A DNA stretch of 20,843 nt from an uncultured Ruminococcus sp. (GTDB lineage Bacteria; Bacillota; Clostridia; Oscillospirales; Ruminococcaceae): NCBI GenBank assembly GCA_947178195.1, contig CAMWXM010000013.1:1-20843 (forward strand). Reading direction: 5' to 3'. Below the pieces are notes generated by a model, which had not been told where the DNA came from, did no database searches, and saw nothing but the letters and a program-made list of their open reading frames with translations. This document shows, piece by piece, positions 13,597-20,843 of this stretch. A program made the translations under genes and the position numbers. Numbering within the stretch: the first letter of the stretch is position 1; every line of letters starts with the position of its first letter.

Positions 13597-14607
13597 TTAT
13601 ACAGTACCGAGAAATTCCCAGTAATCATAAAGCAAAGGTTTGAGTATATCAGAGCGTTTTTTACTCCGTTCCCCTTCAGGCATAACCCTAAAGCCCTCAT
13701 CTGCGGCAAAGATTCTGCCGATCAGTTCAAGTGCCTGTGCTGCTTTTGAATTTTTGTCATTCACGCCTTTTGACCGGCATTCCGTGAACTTTCGTCTTGC
13801 GTGTGCCCAACAGCCGACTCGGATCGCTTTTTCTGAGGAATTGTAGGCGGCATAACCGTCAGTCTGGAGATACCCGGGATAGTCGCCGATGATTTTCTCA
13901 ACAACCTTGCCCGACCGTGTGGCATGGTGATAATACAGCGACATTTTTCTTTCGGAATCCTTGCCGCTGCAGAATACCCACATCCTCGACTGTGAATCCA
14001 CCTGCTTTCCGTCACGTTTCAGAACTCTCAGCGGAGTTTCATCTGCATGGATAACCTTCTCCTGCAAAAGAAGTTCCTTCATTCTGTTCCACAGCGGTTC
14101 AAACCATTTTGAACTGCGGATTATCCAGTTTGCAAGCGTATTTCTGCCGATTTCAATACCCTCAGCTTTTAAATACTTCTCCTGACGGTACAGCGGTATT
14201 CCAAGCTGATATTTCTGCTGCATAACGTATGCTACAGTTCCTGCTGTTGCCATACTTTTCTTCATGACAGAAACAGGTACCGGAGCCTTAAAGATATTGG
14301 TAAGTTCATCGTCTGCACAGTGAGTACACTTGTAGACCTTTCGGTAAATGTCTACTACATACATCTGCGCAGGAATGATATTCAGTTCACTGCGAACAAG
14401 CTCCTCACCGATACAAGTCAGATCCCCGCCGCATTCTTCACATACAGGATTTTCCATTTCACAGACCTGTCTGATATGCTTCACATTTGCAGTGATCTCT
14501 GCTTTGGTGCGCTTTTTCTTTCGGGTGTGTGCTGCAACAAGAGTCTCCCTTGTTGGCTCAGACACTGCGGCTGTATATTCCTTTTCTGCTTCGTTAAACA
14601 GGGACAT
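13597..14607 (-). CDS. tnpC: IS66-family transposase TnpC, central part
   Basis: 336 codons from ATG 14607, an internal Met; the real start is 14787. Seen: a zinc-binding segment CEECGGDLTC with a later CTHC (IS66 zinc finger), the helical region with YVMQQKYQLGIPLYRQEKYL, the first catalytic Asp in VIHADETPLRV, the second in YLQTDGYAAY, and CWAHARRKF, the conserved His/Arg block. It ends at TAA 13599-13597, before the catalytic Glu. The whole tnpC of 515 codons has normal family length and no frameshift; only three nonsense codons (TAG, TAG, TAA) interrupt it. Role in the family: cut-and-paste or replicative transposition together with TnpA and TnpB. Confidence 0.9.
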   Translation of the reverse strand: MSLFNEAEKEYTAAVSEPTRETLVAAHTRKKKRTKAEITANVKHIRQVCEMENPVCEECGGDLTCIGEELVRSELNIIPAQMYVVDIYRKVYKCTHCADDELTNIFKAPVPVSVMKKSMATAGTVAYVMQQKYQLGIPLYRQEKYLKAEGIEIGRNTLANWIIRSSKWFEPLWNRMKELLLQEKVIHADETPLRVLKRDGKQVDSQSRMWVFCSGKDSERKMSLYYHHATRSGKVVEKIIGDYPGYLQTDGYAAYNSSEKAIRVGCWAHARRKFTECRSKGVNDKNSKAAQALELIGRIFAADEGFRVMPEGERSKKRSDILKPLLYDYWEFLGTV

Positions 14608-14787
14608 CTGCTCTGAGTTGTCGATATATTTCTACTGCTCACTGGATCTTCCGAACATTTTCTTCCGGCTCTTTACCAGCATTTCCGTAAGATTGCTGTT
14701 CTGCTGTTTCAGTTTATCTATTTCTGCCTAAAGTGACTGTATCAGAGCAATTGCTTCATCGAGATCGTTCACTTCATTTACGCTCAT
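14608..14787 (-). pseudogene. tnpC: IS66 tnpC N-terminal part with two in-frame TAG codons
   Basis: The true start is ATG 14787 with AGGAGG 7 bases upstream. The frame reads IALIQSL-TAG-AEIDKLKQQ and then MFGRSSEQ-TAG-KYIDNSEQ before running into the central part. The leucine-zipper-like N-terminus followed by KKMFGRSSEQ is the usual IS66 TnpC beginning. TAG codons are at 14730-14728 and 14634-14632. Both are places where Gln would be natural (CAG to TAG by one C to T change). Confidence 0.85.
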
Positions 14788-14892
14788 ACAGACACCTCCT
14801 TCTTTTCGTTTCCGCTATCTGAATTATACCACAAAATCAGAGAAAAGTACAGTATTTATTCAAAAAAACAGAGACATTTTTGTCCCTGTTTT

Positions 14893-15249
14893 TCATATAA
14901 TATCACGATGTTTTTCCGTGTGCTTTATTGCTCTTGGCTGCTCTATTGACAATCCCTGCATCAGCCATATGTATTGTTCGGAAGTCAGTCGTTTCGCCTC
15001 CGACCCATTGCGCGGCCATTGAAACGCTCCGTTATCCAAACGCTTGTACAAAAGCAGAAACCCGTCTCCTTCCCACAGCAGTGCTTTCAATCGGTCACGT
15101 CTTCTTCCGCAGAACAGGAACAGACTTCCCGAGCATGGTTCAAGTCCGAAATTCTGCTGTACTATCGCAGCAAGCCCATCAATAGAACGCCGCATATCCG
15201 TGTATCCGCATACGATGTACACTGATACTGCTTTTAGTTCTTTCAGCAT
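14893..15249 (-). CDS. tnpB: IS66 accessory protein TnpB
   Basis: 118 residues, intact. The motifs VYIVCGYTDMRRSIDGLAAI, LFLFCGRRRDRLKALLWEGD and GFLLLYKRLDNGAFQWPR are diagnostic of the IS66 Orf2/TnpB family (about 115-120 residues). It overlaps tnpA by 7 bases, which implies coupling. It has normal CAG/CAA glutamines and ends in TGA. TnpB is required for IS66 transposition, but its exact biochemical role is not settled. Confidence 0.95.
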   Translation of the reverse strand: MLKELKAVSVYIVCGYTDMRRSIDGLAAIVQQNFGLEPCSGSLFLFCGRRRDRLKALLWEGDGFLLLYKRLDNGAFQWPRNGSEAKRLTSEQYIWLMQGLSIEQPRAIKHTEKHRDII

Positions 15250-15587
15250 TGGCGCAATCCTCTCAGGATTACTGCCATCATCTCAGATGATACTGTTTCA
15301 GGCAGTTCAATTGTGATTCCGTTCCCTGTGATTTTGATTGCATCAGTTGACGTCCTTTCAGGAGCATGATCTGCCGGTCTGATCGGAACGATCTCATGCT
15401 TTTCGCTCTGCTCCAGCAGATATTCTCGCACTTTTCTCAGCCGATAATAGAAGGTTTTTACATTTACATCTTTTTCGGAGCACCATACCTGTACCGTCTT
15501 TCCACTTGCACAGTATTCTTCATACATCCTCCGCCATTCCATTAGCCGTACTTCTCGTTTTGTTTCGATTACTTTATCCATGTTCAT
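15243..15587 (-). CDS. tnpA: IS66 accessory protein TnpA (Orf1, HTH)
   Basis: 114 residues, intact. The N-terminal half is the HTH of IS66 Orf1 (RLMEWRRMYEEYCASGKTVQ and CSEKDVNVKTFYYRLRKVRE); the C-terminal half ends in ITGNGITIELPETVSSEMMAV, the usual family tail. RBS AAAAGGAG is about 8 bases before the start; ATG 15581 is an alternative two codons in. The TGA stop overlaps tnpB. Confidence 0.93.
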   Translation of the reverse strand: MNMDKVIETKREVRLMEWRRMYEEYCASGKTVQVWCSEKDVNVKTFYYRLRKVREYLLEQSEKHEIVPIRPADHAPERTSTDAIKITGNGITIELPETVSSEMMAVILRGLRQC

Positions 15588-15687
15588 TTTTCTCCTTTTC
15601 TGTCCTTATTACTTTATGGACTTCTTTAGAGTTATTTTATCATGAATCATTCTTTTTTGTACAGTCGTGGCTGAATTGTGCGGTTAC

Positions 15688-16016
15688 TAATTATCTGTAC
15701 TCATTCTATACCTCCGTTGCTATTAAAATTATTTTAGCGTTTTCTTTGTGGTAATTTTATCCATTATTTACTTTAGTAAAGTGCCGTGAAATGTGGTTTT
15801 ATCGTACTTTTTGTAAAAGATTTATTGTCTTTTTAAGTAATTTGATGTGTCTTTTTTCCAATTAGATGCACAAAAAGGTGCACACAGCCATTATATAATA
15901 TCCTTATTTTTTAAAATTAAGACGGTTGCAGATCATAATTTAATGCAATTATTTTTCCTTTTTTAAGCATATTTTGATAATAAATAAAAAATAATCATCC
16001 AACCTTATAATTACTA
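15688..16016. other. AT-rich intergenic region between IS66 and the SIR2 unit
   Basis: No gene, no RNA and no strong hairpin was found. It is a very AT-rich spacer with only a weak TGCAC/GTGCA pair near 15868-15883. Confidence 0.5.
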
Positions 16017-16523
16017 TTATTTTTCGTCTACAAGCACAGCATCCATATTTTCATCAACCACAATAAAATATTTTATAATAATATCATTTATTTTGCTTCT
16101 TGAAACCATAGTTTTGTATTTGTCTTTATATATTCTAATAATATTGCTCCTTGCAGCTTTGTTTTTTGCTATTTTTCCTAAAAGATCAGGATGGCAACAT
16201 AAAAGCCAATCACAATCAAATTTAGAATAATCGAATTCATCTAAATCAATCAACCATTTTAAAGTTTCGTCCGATGTCATATATACAATAGTTTTTAATG
16301 TTTCAACATCAATAATGCTTTCTTTCAAATACAAATTAATTAAATTATCAACAACGCCATTATAGTTATATTCGTTTGATGGTAAAAAAGATACCGAATC
16401 CTTCTTGTTAGGTTCTTTATCCGCTAATTGCTGTAATATCCAGCTATATATCTTTTTTTCCGTTTCCTCATCATTATTAATTATTTCTGCTGATACAGCC
16501 TCACAATAGATATAATAATCCAT
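16017..16523 (-). CDS. Helical -1-frame extension of the SIR2 protein (or overlapping partner gene)
   Basis: As a separate ORF it starts at ATG 16523, has 168 residues and overlaps the SIR2 gene by 43 bases, with only a weak ribosome site. The frame is open further upstream through 16547, where it meets the SIR2 frame at a T7 run. The protein is helical and acidic (EETEKKIYSWILQQL, NNLINLYLKES-like, ETLKWLIDLDEFDY, CDWLLCCHPDLLGKIAKNK) and does not match a family I know. Because the junction reads smoothly (FFSWKPGNTAMDYYIYCEA), it is more likely the C-terminus of the SIR2 protein than a free gene. Confidence 0.7.
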   Translation of the reverse strand: MDYYIYCEAVSAEIINNDEETEKKIYSWILQQLADKEPNKKDSVSFLPSNEYNYNGVVDNLINLYLKESIIDVETLKTIVYMTSDETLKWLIDLDEFDYSKFDCDWLLCCHPDLLGKIAKNKAARSNIIRIYKDKYKTMVSRSKINDIIIKYFIVVDENMDAVLVDEK

Positions 16524-18994
16524 TGCCGTGTTACCGGGTTTCCAACTAAAAAAACATTTCTTATTGGCTCTTGAGCATCAATACCCAAATTTTTATATAA
16601 CCTCGTAATAAGTTCAAAGTTTTCCAGATTGGCGATTCGTCTCATTTTTGTGCCATTATTATACGCCAAACAACCTTTAAAACTGAAATACGATAGGGTT
16701 ATAAGCAAAGAACTGAAAACAGTTACAAGCGAAGAAGTATCCATTATCTTTTCTATCAGTTGATTGACTGTTTCACACAATTTATGATTTGAATACAATT
16801 CTCGACTGCAAATATTTGAAACAAGTCGATTTATAGAATCCGCATAATCCTCTAACTGATACTCGCTTTGCTCACATAATAACTCAAGAATTTTCTGTGA
16901 AAGATCGGCTGACACTTCAGTGTGTGCAATTAGTTCCAAATAGCACGCAAATATATCTATATAAAAAGAATAACAATTTAAATATTTGGTACACATACAC
17001 ACCGATTCGCAAATTTTATCTAAATAATCCAATCCATTTTTGTCCACAGGAATAATTTTTATATCATATTCCTTAAAAAGTTTCTTTAATTGTGATTTAC
17101 TCATGTATTTAATCATTATATAAAGATCAAAGTCTGTTAGACTCTCAGGACGTATATTTCCGATAGTCATATTATCTGAATTCGGTTTTATTGCCTCAGC
17201 ATTTAATGCAGCTAAAAAGCTTCTAATATACAGGGCAAAAATTGAATGTATTTCTCTGTAACTGTCCAAAATAAGATAGTTTCGAATTTCAAAACTATTA
17301 TAATCTTGAACACTCATTTTTAGATTTTCATAGGCAGCCCTGCCTTTAAATAAAGAATAATTTGACTTAGCTTGTTCACTTGCTTTCATTGAATCCGCAA
17401 ACACATCGTAAAACAAAGTATGTACAATATTAAAATTCATAAGCTCGCGCAAAAAAGAGTTATTGTTATTTCCCAAATCCGGTATGCTGTTAATAATTGC
17501 CTCAAGATCAATTGAATCCGTTTCAATTTTTATTTGTTCTCGTTCGTTCGAATTTATTCCTCCAAAAACAGGATTCTCAAATAACTTTCCAACATATTTT
17601 CTGTTAAACTCAGCTATAAAATACCAAACATATGACTTCCTGCAATAAAAGATAGTCGCTGCACTTTTCAGGCAATTATATGCTAAATAATATTCTCCTA
17701 AGCAAGCGCTGATATATGCTTGCTGCATGTACAATTCCGGCGCTTTAGACGATAATCTCTTCGTATTCTGCTCTAACAGATTGTGTAATGTCTGAAAATC
17801 AAAACTAAAAATTCTATCTTCAACAGTATTGATGCCCATATTTTTTAGTTCCAGTGTTTTAAATTTGATGCTTTCCCCCTGTTGGAGTATATTAAAAGGT
17901 TTTTTTTCAAGCACAGTTTTTATTATATTAAGCTTTTCCTCGTCTACACCATCAGGAATTTTTTCACTCTCTATATAATCACAAAGAATCTTTGTCATTT
18001 CTCTAACGTCTTTATCTTCAACATAATATCTAAAATCAATTGTGGTACCGTCACAAATAAAATTGAACTCATAAAAAGCACTTTTAATATATTTACCATA
18101 AACATAATTAAGTTCTTTTAATGGTTTTAAATTATCGTATAAAGTATCAAGAATATTTTCTTTCTCTTTTTTTAATATATATTCAAGAACATCAATAATC
18201 TGTTTTGAATGAGTGCACTCAGGATCATTCCATTCCGTAATTAATTCAGATGTATAGATTATGTTTACACCTAAATTTTTGAAATACTCTTTCTCTATAT
18301 CGTTAGGCACTTTTTTAGATAAAATCATGTATGCCCTTTGAAAATTTTGATTCAATATTTCCTTTACCCATGAAATAATGTGCTTTACATCCGGATCATT
18401 TAGAGAATAACCAATAAAAAGCACTACCTTTGAACCAATTAAAGATTTTATGTATGTTTCAATAAGTTTAAAGTTTGAAGAATAGTGAAGATAATCATCT
18501 TCTTTAAGCACAAAGTTATCATGCTCAAAATCACCATGCATTTTAATCAATTCTCGTCCTGATTTTTTGTATGGTAAATCTATGTCCTGACTAATTACCT
18601 GTATAACTTCACTATTTTCCTCGGCAGCCTTTTCAATAAGATGATCATAATTCGTTGTAATAATTGTCTGAGTGTGAAATTCAATTATCTTTTTGTGTAA
18701 TTCTGTTGTTTCAAGATTATCACCATATCGGAATATGCTTCGCATTAATTCAGTATATTCTTTTTTTCCTCTGGAATTATAATAATACTGAGGAATTTTC
18801 AAAAAGTCCTCATAATTATCCGACAAAGACATTGCGTCTGCAATACTTTTAACAGCTTTACCCCATAGTGGCATTCCCGAGTCTACAGATGCACCAGATC
18901 CAACAAATAATACCAATTGTTTCTCATTCATGGCATTTCTAAGAATTCGCCTGGTTTCCTTGTATAATGCTTTTCCATTTTCACTTATACTCAT
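16481..18994 (-). CDS. SIR2-domain anti-phage effector, DSR-like
   Basis: 837 residues from ATG 18994, chosen because GAGGAGTG sits about 9 bases upstream; a TTG six codons earlier lacks an RBS. The N-terminal SIR2 domain (about 20-240) shows the NAD-binding FVGSGASVDSGMPLW (Gly-Ser-Gly-Ala at 32-35), TTNYDHL with Asn115 and Asp117, KMHGDFEH with catalytic His153, and VVLFIGYSLNDPDVKHI (190-206). The Asn/His pair corresponds to the residues needed for NAD+ cleavage in ThsA and DSR proteins. The remaining 600 residues are helical, a probable sensor region. Family knowledge: such effectors deplete NAD+ on phage infection. The last 22 zero-frame codons after the slippery T run do not look natural, and a -1 shift at 16547-16553 gives a product of about 992 residues. 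Confidence 0.88.
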   Translation of the reverse strand: MSISENGKALYKETRRILRNAMNEKQLVLFVGSGASVDSGMPLWGKAVKSIADAMSLSDNYEDFLKIPQYYYNSRGKKEYTELMRSIFRYGDNLETTELHKKIIEFHTQTIITTNYDHLIEKAAEENSEVIQVISQDIDLPYKKSGRELIKMHGDFEHDNFVLKEDDYLHYSSNFKLIETYIKSLIGSKVVLFIGYSLNDPDVKHIISWVKEILNQNFQRAYMILSKKVPNDIEKEYFKNLGVNIIYTSELITEWNDPECTHSKQIIDVLEYILKKEKENILDTLYDNLKPLKELNYVYGKYIKSAFYEFNFICDGTTIDFRYYVEDKDVREMTKILCDYIESEKIPDGVDEEKLNIIKTVLEKKPFNILQQGESIKFKTLELKNMGINTVEDRIFSFDFQTLHNLLEQNTKRLSSKAPELYMQQAYISACLGEYYLAYNCLKSAATIFYCRKSYVWYFIAEFNRKYVGKLFENPVFGGINSNEREQIKIETDSIDLEAIINSIPDLGNNNNSFLRELMNFNIVHTLFYDVFADSMKASEQAKSNYSLFKGRAAYENLKMSVQDYNSFEIRNYLILDSYREIHSIFALYIRSFLAALNAEAIKPNSDNMTIGNIRPESLTDFDLYIMIKYMSKSQLKKLFKEYDIKIIPVDKNGLDYLDKICESVCMCTKYLNCYSFYIDIFACYLELIAHTEVSADLSQKILELLCEQSEYQLEDYADSINRLVSNICSRELYSNHKLCETVNQLIEKIMDTSSLVTVFSSLLITLSYFSFKGCLAYNNGTKMRRIANLENFELITRLYKNLGIDAQEPIRNVFLVGNPVTRQWIIISIVRLYQQK
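16547..16553 (-). promoter_or_regulatory. Slippery heptamer U UUU UUA in phase in the SIR2 gene
   Basis: Zero-frame codons are GTT TTT TTA (16555-16547), giving the -1 heptamer T TTT TTA in the correct phase. After a -1 slip the frame continues AGT TGG AAA CCC with no stop into the 16523-16017 frame. I see no strong downstream stem-loop (only a weak CCG/CGG pair) and no obvious Shine-Dalgarno stimulator, so an indel in the T7 run is a real alternative. Confidence 0.5.
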
Positions 18995-19018
18995 TATTTT
19001 TACACTCCTCAATCACAA

Positions 19019-19372
19019 ATAAAATTATCATATAGATATACAGATATTATATTAGTCTATTGATGATTACCTTACAGTGTTTACTTCTATTATAAGGCTG
19101 AATGATACTAAATATATGTGCATATAGTTGCGTAAAATTCAATATTATCGTTGATTTATCTATACACATTAAATTATACACTACTACAATGTGTAATTCA
19201 ATCTTAACTTCCATTTTTCTCCATTTTTCACAATTCCCCTCCATATTATTAATCAAAAACAACAAACTCACATTATTTAAATCACTGCTTGTTATAATTA
19301 AAGAACGCTTATTATCTATTGTTTTACAAGATAACACTCAATAAAATAACAGAATATATTATGACCCCTGCT
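19019..19372. other. AT-rich intergenic region upstream of the SIR2 gene
   Basis: About 350 bases between the SIR2 start and the end of the AlbA_2-type gene. Open frames exist on both strands but lack ribosome sites. The SIR2 promoter is presumably here: TATAAT elements on the - strand occur at 19051-19046 and 19094-19089, but neither has a good -35. A short direct repeat CCATTTTTC lies near 19210-19230. Confidence 0.4.
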
Positions 19373-20674
19373 TTATTTATTTATTTTTTTCATATATCTT
19401 AAATTTTTCCCGTTTCCGACTTTGCAAAGTTCTCCAGCATCAACCAGTTTCTTTAAAATCCTTGCTGCACTCGCCTGTGATACATTGAGAATTACTTCTG
19501 CCTCTTTGCGGGTTATAAACTCTTTTTCGGATAAATATTTTAAAATCACATCAGCATATGAATTTGACACATTTAAATCATTGGCATGATAATTTGAATT
19601 AGGCAATATTATTTTAAATGCATTATCACTTACAGTAATTTGAGGCTTTACAGAAAATTCTTTATAGGACCGCATAATTTTCTGAATTCCTGTTCCAAAA
19701 GATTCTATCAGACTTAAACGATAAAAAACATTTGCAAGTTTCTCATTTCTCTGAATGGACACACCAACCATCATATCATCGTAAGAAATGCCCTTCACTA
19801 GTCCTCCGATAGACACAATCTCTATTCTATCATCAAAAATACTTATTAAAATACTGCCGCTGAAAGCATAATCACGATGCACAACAGCATTGAGAAGTGC
19901 TTCTCTTACAGCAGGGGTAGGATAATCCCGTATATCAATTCGATGAATATCCTTGAACTCCGAGCGGGTGCGATTATACCTATTAATATAATCATAAGCG
20001 TCATTTACTTGTTTTAAAACAGAACCACTGAATTCCGTACGGTCCTTAAAATTAATCTTTTCCGTTCCGTCAAATACAGCAGCCTTTATTGTATGAACAC
20101 ACTGGTCAGACAGCAGCTCCGCAAGATTTGTGAACATATTATCATCATTTATAATTTTCAATGTTTTTTTCTGATTTGTTCCAAATTCTATACTGGATTT
20201 TCTAAATTCAATTTCAGCATAATCAAAGGTAAGCTGCTGATTTGTACAACGAATTGCTTCATATCTATCGCCATCGGATTCCTTGATCATTTTGAGAATA
20301 GCCGCCGAAGTTGCAGGAACAGACGAAGCTCCCTGCCTGACGTATACTCCACCCGGACGAATACCTTTGCTTTCAAGGTAGTATGGGCAAGCTGTGCCCT
20401 TCTGCACATCAATGATTAATACATTCTTATCATCTATCTTATCAACGTGATAAGAAGTAAACATTGTAACATCGGGACGTATTGCATCACGAACAGCATT
20501 TGACACTTGCAGCATTACCTCGTCCGTGTTCTCTATACCTATCACGCTTCCGTCATCGGCTATACCTATATAAATGCGCCCTCCTGCTGTATTTGCAAAA
20601 GCAATAACAGTCTTTTTTATTTCATCCGTATATGTTTCCTTAAACTCATTTGTAAGATTTTCAACCAAATTCAC
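19373..20674 (-). CDS. AlbA_2/Schlafen-type ATP-binding protein with winged helix
   Basis: 433 residues from GTG 20674, chosen because GAGGTG lies 6 bases upstream; the GTG at 20701 falls almost on the expected transcription start. Domain order: AlbA_2 (Schlafen AAA_4) at about 5-130 with NEFKETYTDEIKKTVIAFAN, TAGGRIYIGIADDGSVIGI and GGVYVRQGASSVPA; a HATPase_c_4-like domain at about 250-350 with TPAVREALLNAVVHRDYAF and LSLIESFGTGIQKIMRSY; a C-terminal winged helix at about 370-430 with ITRKEAEVILNVSQASAARI. Family role: putative transcriptional regulators or nucleic-acid sensors, common in accessory islands; the biochemical function is not established. It lies upstream of the SIR2 gene on the same strand but with a 380-base gap. 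Confidence 0.88.
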   Translation of the reverse strand: MNLVENLTNEFKETYTDEIKKTVIAFANTAGGRIYIGIADDGSVIGIENTDEVMLQVSNAVRDAIRPDVTMFTSYHVDKIDDKNVLIIDVQKGTACPYYLESKGIRPGGVYVRQGASSVPATSAAILKMIKESDGDRYEAIRCTNQQLTFDYAEIEFRKSSIEFGTNQKKTLKIINDDNMFTNLAELLSDQCVHTIKAAVFDGTEKINFKDRTEFSGSVLKQVNDAYDYINRYNRTRSEFKDIHRIDIRDYPTPAVREALLNAVVHRDYAFSGSILISIFDDRIEIVSIGGLVKGISYDDMMVGVSIQRNEKLANVFYRLSLIESFGTGIQKIMRSYKEFSVKPQITVSDNAFKIILPNSNYHANDLNVSNSYADVILKYLSEKEFITRKEAEVILNVSQASAARILKKLVDAGELCKVGNGKNLRYMKKINK

Positions 20675-20704
20675 ACTTATCACCTCATCAATAGTATACA
20701 CCCT

Positions 20705-20732
20705 TTCTTATCATTATAATCATTCTTATCAT
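20705..20732 (-). repeat. Direct repeat ATGATAAGAA x2 overlapping the promoter
   Basis: On the - strand ATGATAAGAA occurs at 20732-20723 (inside the promoter spacer) and 20714-20705 (overlapping the -10), 18 bases apart. A partial third copy, TGATAAG, is at 20682-20676 in the ribosome site. The position suits autorepression by the winged-helix protein it precedes. Confidence 0.55.
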
Positions 20733-20741
20733 ATTTGTCAA
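20713..20741 (-). promoter_or_regulatory. Consensus sigma-A promoter of the AlbA_2-type gene
   Basis: On the - strand TTGACA (20741-20736), a 17-base spacer and TATAAT (20718-20713): a perfect consensus. Transcription should start near 20706, which excludes the GTG at 20701 as start and supports GTG 20674. Confidence 0.8.
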
Positions 20742-20843
20742 GAGTAATAAGAAAAATAATTTGATTTTTTCGATAAAATTTCAACCCATGATAACATCAA
20801 ATTATCCTATTATATATAATAAATTAATGAGGAATTGAAGTTT

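Larger units (their letters stand above)
13189..15687 (-). mobile_element. IS66-family insertion sequence (left end uncertain)
   Basis: The order tnpA (15587-15243), tnpB (15249-14893), tnpC (14787-13240), all on the - strand, is the canonical IS66 layout. The upstream end is proposed at 15687, because the - strand there begins GTAACCGCACAATTCAGC and IS66 elements typically start with GTAA. I could not find a matching terminal repeat or an 8-bp target duplication at the left side; only AGCCAC is shared near 13192. The left end is therefore set at the hairpin. It lies between the RHS graveyard and the SIR2 region. tnpC carries three in-frame stops, so this copy is probably inactive unless ambers are read. 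Confidence 0.8.

Noticed and set aside
16481..19012. TTG 19012 as SIR2 start
   Set aside because: The strong GAGGAG site is just inside it and is correctly spaced for ATG 18994.
19047..19337. 96-codon - strand ORF in the gap before the SIR2 gene
   Set aside because: It begins at GTG without a ribosome site, has low-complexity AT-driven content, and an equally long open frame exists on the other strand.
1..20843. tRNA, rRNA, CRISPR array or diversity-generating retroelement
   Set aside because: I found no cloverleaf, no regularly spaced repeats and no reverse transcriptase motif in the window.

Overview
The window looks like a chromosome segment from a gut or rumen Firmicute, most likely Ruminococcus or a close relative (Oscillospiraceae). 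This is inferred from the moderate-to-low GC, strong AGGAGG-type ribosome binding sites, the LytTR/GHKL two-component pair, the clostridial-type RHS proteins and the IS66 variant. I could run no database search, so the genus is a guess.

Layout. (1) 1-4744, + strand, housekeeping-like: the 3' part of an OmpR-type response regulator overlapping its VanS-like histidine kinase, a terminator, then an AgrA/AgrC-like pair (LytTR regulator plus multi-pass GHKL kinase) followed directly by a very acidic protein. (2) 4745-8705, AT-rich accessory DNA: an orphan gene with its own promoter (5172-6002), an XRE repressor facing a DUF3987 (YfjI-type) helicase gene broken by one in-frame TAG, with a palindromic operator candidate between them, and a small convergent ORF. 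(3) 8706-13088, - strand: a graveyard of RHS polymorphic-toxin cassettes. It holds a truncated orphan gene, an RHS fragment with a Hint domain and an AHH-type nuclease tip, a probable immunity gene, two more RHS core scraps, and a two-gene DUF6232 unit. (4) about 13189-15687: an IS66 element with tnpA and tnpB intact and tnpC carrying three in-frame stops. (5) 16017-20843, - strand, defence-like: a SIR2-domain protein whose last part lies in the -1 frame behind a U UUU UUA heptamer, and an AlbA_2/Schlafen-type protein with a consensus promoter overlapped by direct repeats.

Two signals stand out. First, at least five in-frame TAG codons interrupt four otherwise clean reading frames (tnpC twice, the RHS Hint domain, the DUF3987 gene and a small DUF6232-linked gene). 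Glutamine is plausible at most of these sites. No gene here depends clearly on TAG as its terminator; the two that end in TAG are ambiguous. Shared amber decay or amber suppression/recoding are the alternatives, and one in-frame TAA in tnpC argues for plain decay. Second, the SIR2 gene has a canonical -1 slippery heptamer exactly in phase. A shift there joins the 837-residue zero-frame product to the overlapping downstream frame and gives a protein of about 992 residues, close to the size I recall for DSR2-type defence sirtuins. A one-base homopolymer indel is the simpler alternative.

As a unit, the window reads as regulatory core genes bordered by an island of conflict systems (anti-phage effectors, polymorphic toxins with immunity genes) and mobile DNA.
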